Of a stretch of 31,975 bases of DNA, positions 8,185-16,274 are shown in pieces. Made by a program: the position numbers and the translations under genes. The notes below the pieces were generated by a model. The model did no database searches. It had not been told where the DNA came from and was given only the letters and a program-made list of their open reading frames with translations. The first letter of the stretch is position 1; each line of letters starts with the position of its first letter. Origin of the DNA: Chlamydiales bacterium (GTDB lineage Bacteria > Chlamydiota > Chlamydiia > Chlamydiales > Criblamydiaceae); contig JACKPN010000020.1 of assembly GCA_024233575.1 (NCBI GenBank), positions 1 through 31,975 of the forward strand, given 5' to 3'.

Positions 8185-8907
8185 ATGAAGATAGCTCTAA
8201 TCGGTTATGGAAAAATGGGAAAGGCTGTCGAAAATGCCGCCTCCCTCCGCGGCCATGAGGTCGTTGCAAAAATCGACAAAGGGCTGTCCAATGGCGACCT
8301 TGCCGATGCTGACATTTGGATCGACTTCACCCATCCCGAAGCTGCAGTTACAAACATCGCACGCGCTGCCGAGCAGGGAAAAAATATTATCGTTGGCACG
8401 ACGGGGTGGTATGAACATCTTGATGAGGCGAAAGCGATCATCGCCCGCAACGGCACCGGTCTACTGTATGCGCCTAACTTCTCTCTCGGCGTCAACCTAT
8501 TCATGCATCTCGTTAATGAAGCAGCGCAGCTGATGAACCGGTTTCCTATGTATGATGTCGGGGGCAGCGAAGTCCACCACAGCCAGAAAGCGGACATCCC
8601 GTCAGGAACGGCGCAGGCGTTGGGGGCAATTCTACTGTCCGGTATTGACCGTAAGGAGCGCATCGCTTACGGAAACGAGCCTTACGATAGCAATGCGATC
8701 CATTTTCCTTCGATACGGTGCGGCGCTGTTCCCGGTACGCATACCATCATGTTCAGTTCGACCGACGACACGATCACCCTATCGCATGAAGCGCACTCAC
8801 GGCAAGGTTTCGCCAATGGCGCTGTCACCGCTGCCGAGTGGCTTGGCAACCGGCAAGGTTTTTTCACCATCGATGACCTGATCGCAACATTAAGGGGGCA
8901 ATCATGA
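8185..8907 (+). CDS. dapB: 4-hydroxy-tetrahydrodipicolinate reductase DapB
   Basis: DapB reduces hydroxytetrahydrodipicolinate with NAD(P)H in the lysine/meso-diaminopimelate pathway. Visible features of the 240-residue protein are the N-terminal Rossmann motif (IALIGYGKMGKAV), the WIDFTHPEA and VGTTGW blocks, the interdomain SLGVNLF, and the substrate-binding segment VHHSQKADIPSGTAQALG with the conserved His pair, Lys and SGTA. Length is typical. The start has AGGA eight bases upstream. The stop overlaps the dapA ATG (ATGA), so the two consecutive pathway enzymes are co-translated. In chlamydiae the product feeds DAP-containing peptidoglycan and, in some members, lysine. Confidence 0.95.
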   Translation: MKIALIGYGKMGKAVENAASLRGHEVVAKIDKGLSNGDLADADIWIDFTHPEAAVTNIARAAEQGKNIIVGTTGWYEHLDEAKAIIARNGTGLLYAPNFSLGVNLFMHLVNEAAQLMNRFPMYDVGGSEVHHSQKADIPSGTAQALGAILLSGIDRKERIAYGNEPYDSNAIHFPSIRCGAVPGTHTIMFSSTDDTITLSHEAHSRQGFANGAVTAAEWLGNRQGFFTIDDLIATLRGQS

Positions 8908-9815
8908 GGAAGTTTCAAGGCGTCTACACAGCAATCATCACTCCCTTCACAGAAACCGGTGAAGTCGATATCGACGGTCTAAAGCAGAATATCGACTATC
9001 AGCTGAAGAATCAGATCGACGGCATTGTCGCTTTAGGAACAACCGGAGAGTCTCCAACGCTGACACCACAAGAGAAAGAGACTGTAATCAAGACGACATA
9101 CGAAGCATGCAAAGGCAAAGCACCACTGATTGTGGGTACCGGCACCAATTCCACCATAGGAACGATCGCCGCCTCACGCCAAGCTGAGAGCCACGGTGCC
9201 GATGCTCTATTGATTGTCACTCCTTATTATAACAAGCCCTCGCAACAAGGCATCTACGAGCATTTTTCCGCAATTGCTCAAGCGGTATCTATCCCGCTGA
9301 TCGTCTACAACCACCCGCATCGTACCGGACAAAACATCAGCGGCGATACCCTCTGCAAGCTTGCTGAGGTCGATAACATCCTTGCCGTTAAGGATGCATC
9401 AGGCAACCTTGCTCAAATGGAAGATGTCATAGAAAAAGTTTGCCGCGGCAATCCTGCGTTCTCCGTTCTTAGCGGCGACGATGCCTTAACACTGCCATTG
9501 ATGTCTCTGGGAGGCCACGGCGTTGTTTCTGTGATCAGCAACCTTCTGCCTAATGAGATGAAAACGCTCGTCAATGCCGCAATGCATGGCGACTATGACA
9601 AAGCGCGCGAGATCCATTTCCACCTACGGCCTTTGCTACGGGCATTGGGGGCCGACAGCAATCCAATTCCCATTAAAACAGCGATGCGCCGCTGCGGCAT
9701 GCCTGCCGGCAGCTGCCGACTTCCCCTTGTAGATATGGAGCCGCATCACCAGTATCAACTGTATGAAGAATTGACCAAAATGTGCAATGACTTGATGACG
9801 ATGGGTGTCGTTTGA
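8904..9815 (+). CDS. dapA: 4-hydroxy-tetrahydrodipicolinate synthase DapA
   Basis: DapA condenses pyruvate with aspartate semialdehyde, the first committed step to diaminopimelate. The 303 residues show the class I aldolase barrel with GTTGESPTLT near residue 45, the catalytic Tyr in LIVYNHPHRTGQN, the Schiff-base Lys in ILAVKDASGN, and the glycine-rich LSGDDALTLPLMSLGGHGV. Length is normal (about 290-300). It is the last gene of the recD2 operon and is followed by a hairpin terminator at 9846-9881. The next gene lies on the opposite strand and converges. Confidence 0.96.
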   Translation: MRKFQGVYTAIITPFTETGEVDIDGLKQNIDYQLKNQIDGIVALGTTGESPTLTPQEKETVIKTTYEACKGKAPLIVGTGTNSTIGTIAASRQAESHGADALLIVTPYYNKPSQQGIYEHFSAIAQAVSIPLIVYNHPHRTGQNISGDTLCKLAEVDNILAVKDASGNLAQMEDVIEKVCRGNPAFSVLSGDDALTLPLMSLGGHGVVSVISNLLPNEMKTLVNAAMHGDYDKAREIHFHLRPLLRALGADSNPIPIKTAMRRCGMPAGSCRLPLVDMEPHHQYQLYEELTKMCNDLMTMGVV

Positions 9816-9845
9816 TTTTCTTATGTCATAAGGTTTAGTGAGAAC

Positions 9846-9881
9846 ATTTCGTTATATGTTCAAAAAACGAAATTGTTTTTT
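9846..9881. terminator. Intrinsic terminator between dapA and the HECT gene
   Basis: A perfect 8-bp stem (ATTTCGTT at 9846-9853 with AACGAAAT at 9866-9873) encloses a 12-base loop and is followed by TGTTTTTT. On the plus strand this ends the recD2-dapA operon. An A-run (9862-9867) in the loop and 3' arm offers T residues on the other strand, so it may also stop minus-strand transcripts coming from the HECT gene. The stem is A+T-rich, so its strength is uncertain. Confidence 0.6.
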
Positions 9882-9966
9882 CGTATTCCTCTAAGTCGAC
9901 AGCAGATAAGTCAATGATAATCTATGGTGAAATGCTGTATCTTAAAACGAATTCTTTTTTGATAAA

Positions 9967-12351
9967 CTAGACATTCCCGAAACAACCGGCTTCTTCTTCT
10001 ATAGCCCTCTCAAGCTTCTTGTTAAAAGTTTCCTGGTCAGGATACTCGCTGGAAAGATCAATAGTAAAATCACACGTATGTGCATTAGGTAGATGAATAG
10101 GGCTAAGCGTTGAGCAGATATTTACTTTAATAGGGATTTTGCCTAATGTTTTGCTTCCAGTGGTAAACAAAACAAATTGAGATAACCGTCTTTCTTCAGC
10201 CTTGTTTATCCAATTGATCAGATAATTCTGAGTCTTTATTTCCTTTTCATTAAAGGCAGAATTATTTTTCCATTTAATGCTGGCGAGGAGCTTTTCTTTT
10301 GAAAGTGCACCTTGACCTTGAATGCGTTGGATTAATTCATCGTAACCTTGACCAACAAGCTGCTTCCACACCGATCCTGGTTCTTCCATTTCAGGTTGAT
10401 CCATTTCCAATTGTTGAATTTCGTCAAGTTGATATCTGAATTCTTTTGCAATTTTTCTTAAGGCGCGCATTGTCGGATCGTTGCGTTCGTGGTCTACCAT
10501 TGCCTTTAGCAGCTTGGTTCGATTTACCTCTATGCTGAAAAAGTCATTCGCATTAGAAATGTCATCATCGAGAAAAGGAGTCAGATAATCTGTGATATTG
10601 TGTGACAACTGGGAGATATCTTTTTCTCCTTTCAATAATTGTAAAATATCTTTTGGCAGATCCAAATATTGTTGAAGATCTTCTATTTTATCAAAATCAC
10701 TACGTTTGTCCTTAGCGATGTTCGGCATGTTGATAAGACATCTGTAAAACCTTTCAGAGAAGATTTCTCCGATCTTAATATCGTGATATTCAAAGTAGCA
10801 ATATGCAAATATCTTACCGATCGCTCGAAAGCAAGCAACTGATTCCTCGTCATCATCAGCTTCAGGTACTCCTTCACTAAGATAAAGCAAATTTCTTGAT
10901 CTATCTTCTGAAAAGAGTGATTCAAAAAGTTTTGTGACAAATTCTCTAACGACACCACCTGCATCTATCGTTGCTGAAAGTATGCCATCTTCAATAAGAT
11001 GGATCGTTGGGAAGATAAGTTCTGTTAGAAATTTTTCGTCTAACTGAATTAGCATCTCTTTAGGAAATTCCTTTATGTCGGACATTTCCAAACAAAACTC
11101 TTCTAATGTATAAGGACAATCATTCTGATTAACGTTTGAGATCAAAGGAAGCACGGGTGCAACATCTAGGTATTCGCAGTCGTTGCTGGAAAAATCGCAG
11201 CAATTAGGAAGCGTTGTAGGCAAACTCTCGAGAAAAGTACAATCATCACACTTAAACTCTTCGCAGGACTGTAGCGCCAATTCCTCTCTTTCTAGCAAAG
11301 GATCTGTTATCACGTGTTCAAGGGAGCTACAGTCATTACAGTAAAACCTTTTACATTTGTTAAGATTTACTGTGACTTCTCTAAGTGCTGCACATCGGCT
11401 ACAATCAAATTCTTCACAGTTTTCGAGTGTAACTTTAATAGTTTTAATTATGTTTGAAGCAATGGTCAACTTAGTAACTTTATCAGAATTTATTTCTAAT
11501 TCAGTAAGTCCTGTTGCTTTATCCAAGATAATTTTTACCTCTTCATCAGTCAGATCATCAAATTTACCTATTCGAAGGTGGGGTAAAAGAGTAGACAACT
11601 CGGCGACAGATAAATCTAATTCAGCTATTCGAACTTGCTTAATAGAGATGTAGTGCGCCAAAACAAGAAATCGTTGATTTTCATTGAACTTTAGTTTGAT
11701 TTCTTTCCAAATCTCATCAGGTGATTCCATTTTCTCCGGTGTTACAGCAAAAATTAAATATTCAGATATTTTATACATGTTTCTAGGAAGTTCAGAAATA
11801 ATATTGTAGTATAAAGAAATTGCAGTCGGTTTGATTTTTAAAAATGTTTGCATTAATTGAAATTGATGCGCTTCATCCAACTTACTTATGTCTTTTTTTC
11901 TGAATAAGCTGATATGTTCCTTTATCCATTGATATACAGCGTTATCATTTATTTTCCCTGTAGTATGATCGGATATAATTTTTTTGAAAAAATTAATGTT
12001 GGTAGTAGATAAATTTATACTTTGTATTCTATTCGAAAACAACTGAGGGGCAAAAGGCGCAGCTAGCCTAAAATTCGCCAAATTTTGACCAGATGCCGAG
12101 TTATTCCTATTGAAGATTGAGCTTTGCGGTCCCGGAGGTAATATATGGATACCTGAAGGAAGTGATTGAGAGGGGGTATACGAACGGCTTGCTCCTTGAC
12201 CTGCTATCAAACTAAATCTATTTTGGATCAAGCTACGGTGTTCCGGAGACATCCTATTGATTTGCAAAGGGGAAGATTGGGGAGGCGGATTTGAATTTTC
12301 TGAGAAATCTATTTGGCGATTAGAATTATTTACTGGATTATTGTTATTCAT
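9967..12351 (-). CDS. LRR-like repeat protein with C-terminal HECT E3 ubiquitin-ligase domain (putative effector)
   Basis: The C-terminal 345 or so residues of this 794-residue protein read as a eukaryotic-type HECT domain. The N-lobe opens with TIDAGGVVREFVTKLFESLF (residues 461-480), the block usually seen as IDAGGVxREF. FRAIGKIFAYCYFEYHDI follows at 508-525. The C-lobe has FTTGSKTLGKIPIKVN and then SPIHLPNAHTCDFTIDL, placing the ubiquitin-accepting cysteine at Cys760; the chain ends with an ERAIEEEAGCFGN tail like that of E6AP. Residues 1-110 are Asn/Ser/Pro-rich and probably disordered, as in type III secretion signals. Residues 110-290 look helical, and 300-415 hold Cys-containing leucine-rich-like repeats suited to binding a host target. 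HECT enzymes form a thioester with ubiquitin, which bacteria lack, so the target is expected in the host. Base composition is much A+T-richer than the flanks. No Shine-Dalgarno is obvious. Confidence 0.88.
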   Translation of the reverse strand: MNNNNPVNNSNRQIDFSENSNPPPQSSPLQINRMSPEHRSLIQNRFSLIAGQGASRSYTPSQSLPSGIHILPPGPQSSIFNRNNSASGQNLANFRLAAPFAPQLFSNRIQSINLSTTNINFFKKIISDHTTGKINDNAVYQWIKEHISLFRKKDISKLDEAHQFQLMQTFLKIKPTAISLYYNIISELPRNMYKISEYLIFAVTPEKMESPDEIWKEIKLKFNENQRFLVLAHYISIKQVRIAELDLSVAELSTLLPHLRIGKFDDLTDEEVKIILDKATGLTELEINSDKVTKLTIASNIIKTIKVTLENCEEFDCSRCAALREVTVNLNKCKRFYCNDCSSLEHVITDPLLEREELALQSCEEFKCDDCTFLESLPTTLPNCCDFSSNDCEYLDVAPVLPLISNVNQNDCPYTLEEFCLEMSDIKEFPKEMLIQLDEKFLTELIFPTIHLIEDGILSATIDAGGVVREFVTKLFESLFSEDRSRNLLYLSEGVPEADDDEESVACFRAIGKIFAYCYFEYHDIKIGEIFSERFYRCLINMPNIAKDKRSDFDKIEDLQQYLDLPKDILQLLKGEKDISQLSHNITDYLTPFLDDDISNANDFFSIEVNRTKLLKAMVDHERNDPTMRALRKIAKEFRYQLDEIQQLEMDQPEMEEPGSVWKQLVGQGYDELIQRIQGQGALSKEKLLASIKWKNNSAFNEKEIKTQNYLINWINKAEERRLSQFVLFTTGSKTLGKIPIKVNICSTLSPIHLPNAHTCDFTIDLSSEYPDQETFNKKLERAIEEEAGCFGNV
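11107..11454 (-). repeat. Protein-level cysteine-bearing leucine-rich-like repeats in the HECT protein
   Basis: Residues about 300-415 contain units with C-x4-C-x2-C-x2-L. Examples are CEEFDCSRCAAL (from 312), CKRFYCNDCSSL (333), CEEFKCDDCTFL (363), the variant CCDFSSNDCEYL (384) and VNQNDCPYTL. Spacing is 21, 30, 21 and about 20 residues. LPTTLPNCCDFSSNDCEYL resembles a 20-22-residue bacterial LRR unit, with Cys at the position often filled by Asn. A solenoid for partner binding is inferred. Confidence 0.6.
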
Positions 12352-12380
12352 TTTTAATTTTTTAAAGACAGCATATACAG

Positions 12381-12386
12381 ATTATA
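12381..12386 (-). promoter_or_regulatory. Candidate -10 box upstream of the HECT gene
   Basis: A perfect TATAAT on the minus strand ends about 30 bases before the ATG, inside a very A+T-rich leader. No good -35 match lies 16-18 bases upstream, so the assignment rests on the -10 alone. The same 201-bp gap (12352-12552) holds an orphan AGGAGG at 12488-12493 with no ATG at a usable distance. Confidence 0.35.
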
Positions 12387-12552
12387 CTTTTTAATAAAGA
12401 TTAACATCCCTACTTAAAACGGTACTGTTTTTAAAATTATTAATTTACAGAATGTGCGAAAATTTAATAAAGAAAGCTATTAGAAAACCTCCTTTAAAAA
12501 CCTGAACATATCTGGCTGAAATTTTTATAAAGAAATTGAATCTGCTACTTGG

Positions 12553-13761
12553 TTAAAAAGACTCGTTGATTTTTTTCGTTTGCTCGTTCACCTTGTTAAT
12601 TGCCTGGTCAAGCAAGGTAATCACCTCTTCTGAAACGCCGATTTTCGATGAGTTTTTTTTGATCCCTTCAAGAAGCATTTTATGACGCGGCATCCTTTGA
12701 ACAAAAATGATTGGATGATTTTTACATTCACTCTTAACATCTAGAGAATCTCTGTTAAATTGTTCAACGATAGTATTACTGTGTTTAAATGCTTCGCAAT
12801 AATCATCAAACGTTTTTGATAAGTAAGCCTCAGCTAACGATCCTGCAACCTCTTCAAGATTTTGCAATTGATGAGGAAGATTTTCAAGTTCACTCATCTT
12901 ATTAAAAACTTGTTCTACTTCCTTGAGAAACGGCTCTTGCAGTTGTTGAATTTTAGGAATTCCTTTTTTTGCACTGAGCATCTCAACAATTGGCTGAATT
13001 TTGCTATTATAATATTGAACAGCACCAACTCTTTTGATACCAAGCAAACAGTTCTGGTAATCCGATTGATCATCAGATGTTTTGATATGCATAAATATGT
13101 TCGGCAACTCAGGGTCATTAAGCAGGTTCTCTAGATCATTTTTATCATTTTGGGGTAGTTTTTGTATTTCATCTTGTACTGAACGATACATATTTTTTAG
13201 AGATTCGGTTCTTTGGCTTTTTTCTTGACCATACAGATATGAATTTAGAAAGGTCACATCACCTGAAAGATTCTCCATAAGAGCATCTTCTCTTTTTTTT
13301 GCTACTTTGTCTAATTCTACCTGCGTTTGCACTGTGCTATCCTGATAACTTTTTTCTGTTGTATACACTTCTTTCAACAAGTTTTTGAGCTGAACTACTC
13401 CACTTTTCAGATGATGGGTTACATTTGTTTTAGCCACTTCTACAGCATTGAAAAACTTTTCTTTCAATTGCTTTATTTGGTCATAACCCCTAATATCTCC
13501 TGAAATTCCACTAACTGTTCGAGCTACTTTTTGCACGAATTTATTATCTGAAAGACCTTGACCTTCATGGTTAATTCCAAGTTTTTTTCCAATTGACTCT
13601 ATTTTTTGATTAATTTCGGATTGAATTTTTTCCGTTTCTTCGGTGACTTTTCTTTCTACAAATTTTCCAAAGCGTTCGATTTTTTTTGATTTTTCTAAAT
13701 TACTGCTCTCAAGGGTAGAAGAATCAGGTCTAAACGACGATCCATTAGGAATATTAGTCAT
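12553..13761 (-). CDS. Putative RhoGEF: protein with Dbl-homology (DH)-like domain (putative effector)
   Basis: This 402-residue, A+T-rich gene product is not similar to any housekeeping family I know, but it shows the conserved regions of eukaryotic DH (RhoGEF) domains. CR1 is LKNLLKEVYTTEKSY (residues 125-139), matching the ELxxTExxY pattern; Glu131 aligns with the invariant switch-I-contacting Glu (Tiam1 Glu1047). A CR2-like stretch is EEVAGSLAEAYLSKTFDDYC (303-322). CR3 is IIFVQRMPRHKMLLEGIKKN (351-370), compare LIKPVQRIPRYPLLL, followed by LLDQAINKVNEQTKKINE, which matches the last DH helix including its Asn. The usual Lys-Pro before VQR is Ile-Phe here. About 120 extra residues lie between CR1 and CR2, and no PH domain follows. 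Residues 1-60 are Ser-rich and then coiled-coil-like. Shine-Dalgarno AAAGGCG precedes the ATG. It lies directly upstream of the HECT gene on the same strand. Confidence 0.72.
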   Translation of the reverse strand: MTNIPNGSSFRPDSSTLESSNLEKSKKIERFGKFVERKVTEETEKIQSEINQKIESIGKKLGINHEGQGLSDNKFVQKVARTVSGISGDIRGYDQIKQLKEKFFNAVEVAKTNVTHHLKSGVVQLKNLLKEVYTTEKSYQDSTVQTQVELDKVAKKREDALMENLSGDVTFLNSYLYGQEKSQRTESLKNMYRSVQDEIQKLPQNDKNDLENLLNDPELPNIFMHIKTSDDQSDYQNCLLGIKRVGAVQYYNSKIQPIVEMLSAKKGIPKIQQLQEPFLKEVEQVFNKMSELENLPHQLQNLEEVAGSLAEAYLSKTFDDYCEAFKHSNTIVEQFNRDSLDVKSECKNHPIIFVQRMPRHKMLLEGIKKNSSKIGVSEEVITLLDQAINKVNEQTKKINESF

Positions 13762-13827
13762 TGTTATCGCCTTTCTATTTTTGAAAAAATGGAATCCTGA
13801 TTTTTATTTTTTTTTAAGTAACTAACA

Positions 13828-14209
13828 ATGGAATTGATTTCGATTGAGCAGATAGTCGTTGACGCGTTGCAAATAAGCTAAATTACACCATTGCTAAGCT
13901 TTCAGAAAGCGTATCGTAATATATTATGACCTCCTTCAAATTTAGAAGGTCAATTTGAAGATCGTCAAGCGATATACCCTCTTAATGCTATTATAAATAA
14001 TAATGTTAAAGAGATCAAACTAAAGCAACAATTTAAAGATTTAATAAATATTGCCGCCAACTATTCATGTTTAGAAATCGAGATGCCAAAAGCTTCTTCG
14101 TTGGACAAAAACGTTAAACTTTTTGCACCCTTCCGTGGCCATACCATAGCGTCCCTTCTACAGTATTTTTTTCGATTTTCGTATGAAGGGCGCTTGGCAG
14201 ATGGATGTT
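13828..14209 (+). pseudogene. Possible decayed plus-strand gene remnant in the 352-base gap
   Basis: The gap 13762-14113 contains no intact gene. On the plus strand three short protein-like pieces lie in consecutive order but different frames. The first is ATG-initiated (MELISIEQIVVDALQIS, then stop, from 13828). The second reads NKLNYTIAKLSESVS, then stop. The third is a frame open from about 13931 to 14209 without a start codon, including AIINNNVKEIKLKQQFKDL and NYSCLEIEMPKASSLDKNVK. Composition is like the A+T-rich island genes. The last piece runs into the end of the 697-residue gene on the other strand. Frame-shifted remains of a gene are one explanation; chance open frames in A+T-rich DNA are another. 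Confidence 0.3.
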
Positions 14210-16207
14210 GAATTTGCGTCTTTTTCCCTTCCGGTAAAAGCCCCGATGAAACGGAGATTTCAACAAGGTTTTCTTGACGAGTCTTCCATTTTCACTAACT
14301 GTTGTGCCACGCCATGGTATTAGCACCATCTCGCAAACCCATACGCAAAAGGGTCGTATAAACTTCGGTAAGGAAATAATGACTCTAAAAATCACGTCAA
14401 GAAAGCTGTATTTTGAACCGGATGCCAATATATCCTTGGTAAAAAGATTGGGAATATCTTTCTCTGCGAGCATAAAAATTATTTCCGCTTCGAAATCCGG
14501 CTTCTGAAGGAGCTGGGTGATTTCGTCCTCCCTGTCATCTCCAAGGATATTTTTCAACACTTCCGGCAATGCGCCCCGACTATGAAGTGCGCTCATAATA
14601 TCCTTTGGCGCATCAGGGTTATTCGCTAAGGTCTTATGATAGTCTTGACCATAATTGGCCATAAGCATCCCAGAATGCGATCCCTTCTCAATTTCCGCTA
14701 CTAGAGATTTAAGGGCATAGATTTCCATCAGCAGCCACTGCGGCCAATAGGCACAGCTTTCCCACGCAAATTGGAAGACGAGATTTTTCGTTAGCGCCTT
14801 CTTAATGGTCTCGCGAATGCTTGTCAAAGCCCACTGCTCTAACCAAGGATCAAACTGATGAGGCTTACCGGCAGCTAGCTGACGAAATGAGTAGCATGAA
14901 TTAGGGTCTGGGCAAAAAACACTCGCGAGTACCGTGTTATCAAGAAAAGACAGGTTATCCAAGGTACTTGTCGGCCAAAAGGTTGCGTATTTTCCGAATT
15001 CCATCAGTCTCCATGTCCCGTCTTCTTTAGGATGTAGCAAATGAAAATACCCATGGCAGTTGTCGATTTTCCTGTTTGCATCCTGTCGAGAACCCATCGG
15101 CACCAGGAGCAAACGACCAGACTGGATGGAATGAACATCGATTTTATAGCGATGAGCGATATCCTCAGCTGCCACTGTTTCATATTCAGGAATCTGATCA
15201 AGCCAGTTTGACGCTTCTAGATCGATGGGGATTGCTCTCTTCTCTCCAACATGCCACCTAGTCAGATTCGCACACCAATTCATGAAGCCGTGCCTGCCCA
15301 TAAAAGTATACTTCTGAGCTTCTTCGTTTCTTCGGGCGCTATCATCAAATATCTCGCCGATCGTCAGCTTGATCTCCGGGATGGAGCCGTATGATTTTAA
15401 AGTTACGGTTTTTGCTTCATCGAGGATGCTATGCCGTTCCCCATCAAAAATGGACGTGACAACTTTATTATTATTGCACTTTTCTACTGTGAGTGAGTCT
15501 TCGTAAGAAAAACGCCCTAAATCCCCTGTAAGATAACACTCTCGAAGGCGTTTGATTGTTCCGGGAAACTCGATAACCGCTTTTGGGGTGAGACACTCGC
15601 GTATCGTCCTGGTAAAGTATTCATTCCTAATGTCTTTATCTGTTTGGATAAGTTTCACAAACTCAGGATATCGACTTGACTCTTTAAACCTCTGTTCTTC
15701 TACTTCAAGGAAAACCAAATCACCGTTTTTTTGTATCCAATTTTCAGGAAATCGACATATCTTCTCGTTTAGGCTATCAGTGATCCACTTTTTGGCAAGA
15801 TCTCTGACTGTATTTGTTAATTCATGATCCTCTTCCTGAGTATCAATCCCACCATTTACTCCTTCGTATCGGTATTTCAAGGCGAGGATACGGTACTCTA
15901 AAAGGTTTTTTTGGGAGAAGCGGCGCTTCATAGTTGATAAGGCTTTAAGAACAGCTTCCGAAGCTTTCACAGCCTTTTGCAAAACGTCCTTTTGGTCTAT
16001 GTTGAAATCGACGCCAGTCTTCTCAATCATGTCCAGGTGCCTATTGAAAAGTTTGCCGACCTCCTCCAGTCGCTTATCGTTTCTGCAAGTAATCCAGCGA
16101 ACGAAACGCCTGAAGCATCCTTCAATATACCATTCGCCTTTTTTATTGACGGCCACAGGCTGACTGCTTTCGAGTGCTTGGACAAATGAGTCGATATTCT
16201 GTATCAT
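14114..16207 (-). CDS. Large hypothetical protein (697 residues)
   Basis: I do not recognise this family. The N-terminal 120 residues are basic and helical (FRRFVRWITCRNDKRLEEVGKLF). A central part (about 290-440) is rich in Trp, His and Cys, with FMGRHGFMNWCANLTRWHVG, NCHGYFHLLHPKEDGTWRLM and FCPDPNSCYSFRQL; the Cys and His in these blocks could be catalytic, but no known peptidase or transferase motif is complete. One hydrophobic stretch near residues 610-635 (VIFRVIISLPKFIRPFCVWV) may contact membrane. The C-terminal 60 residues are strongly basic. Base composition is between the A+T-rich island and the core genes. The Shine-Dalgarno GGTGA lies 8 bases before ATG. A chlamydia-specific effector or membrane-associated protein is possible, not shown. 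Confidence 0.75.
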   Translation of the reverse strand: MIQNIDSFVQALESSQPVAVNKKGEWYIEGCFRRFVRWITCRNDKRLEEVGKLFNRHLDMIEKTGVDFNIDQKDVLQKAVKASEAVLKALSTMKRRFSQKNLLEYRILALKYRYEGVNGGIDTQEEDHELTNTVRDLAKKWITDSLNEKICRFPENWIQKNGDLVFLEVEEQRFKESSRYPEFVKLIQTDKDIRNEYFTRTIRECLTPKAVIEFPGTIKRLRECYLTGDLGRFSYEDSLTVEKCNNNKVVTSIFDGERHSILDEAKTVTLKSYGSIPEIKLTIGEIFDDSARRNEEAQKYTFMGRHGFMNWCANLTRWHVGEKRAIPIDLEASNWLDQIPEYETVAAEDIAHRYKIDVHSIQSGRLLLVPMGSRQDANRKIDNCHGYFHLLHPKEDGTWRLMEFGKYATFWPTSTLDNLSFLDNTVLASVFCPDPNSCYSFRQLAAGKPHQFDPWLEQWALTSIRETIKKALTKNLVFQFAWESCAYWPQWLLMEIYALKSLVAEIEKGSHSGMLMANYGQDYHKTLANNPDAPKDIMSALHSRGALPEVLKNILGDDREDEITQLLQKPDFEAEIIFMLAEKDIPNLFTKDILASGSKYSFLDVIFRVIISLPKFIRPFCVWVCEMVLIPWRGTTVSENGRLVKKTLLKSPFHRGFYRKGKRRKFNIHLPSALHTKIEKNTVEGTLWYGHGRVQKV

Positions 16208-16235
16208 CTATTGTTCACCGTGAGATAAAAGAAGA

Positions 16236-16265
16236 ATGATACCATCGGAAATCAATTAACGGCAA
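16236..16265 (-). promoter_or_regulatory. Candidate promoter for the 697-residue protein gene
   Basis: On the minus strand TTGCCG (4 of 6) and TATCAT (5 of 6) are separated by 18 bases, in the 67-base gap between the metallophosphoesterase stop and this gene. The predicted transcript would start about 20 bases before the ATG. Confidence 0.4.
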
Positions 16266-16274
16266 TTCATGCAG

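Noticed and set aside
11107..11454. Cys-x2-Cys repeats read as zinc fingers or a RING domain
   Set aside because: Spacing repeats every 20-30 residues with a trailing Leu and no paired His/Cys ligand set, which fits leucine-rich-like repeats better.
12487..12494. Orphan AGGAGG on the minus strand between the RhoGEF-like and HECT genes
   Set aside because: No ATG, GTG or TTG opens a frame of useful length at the right distance.
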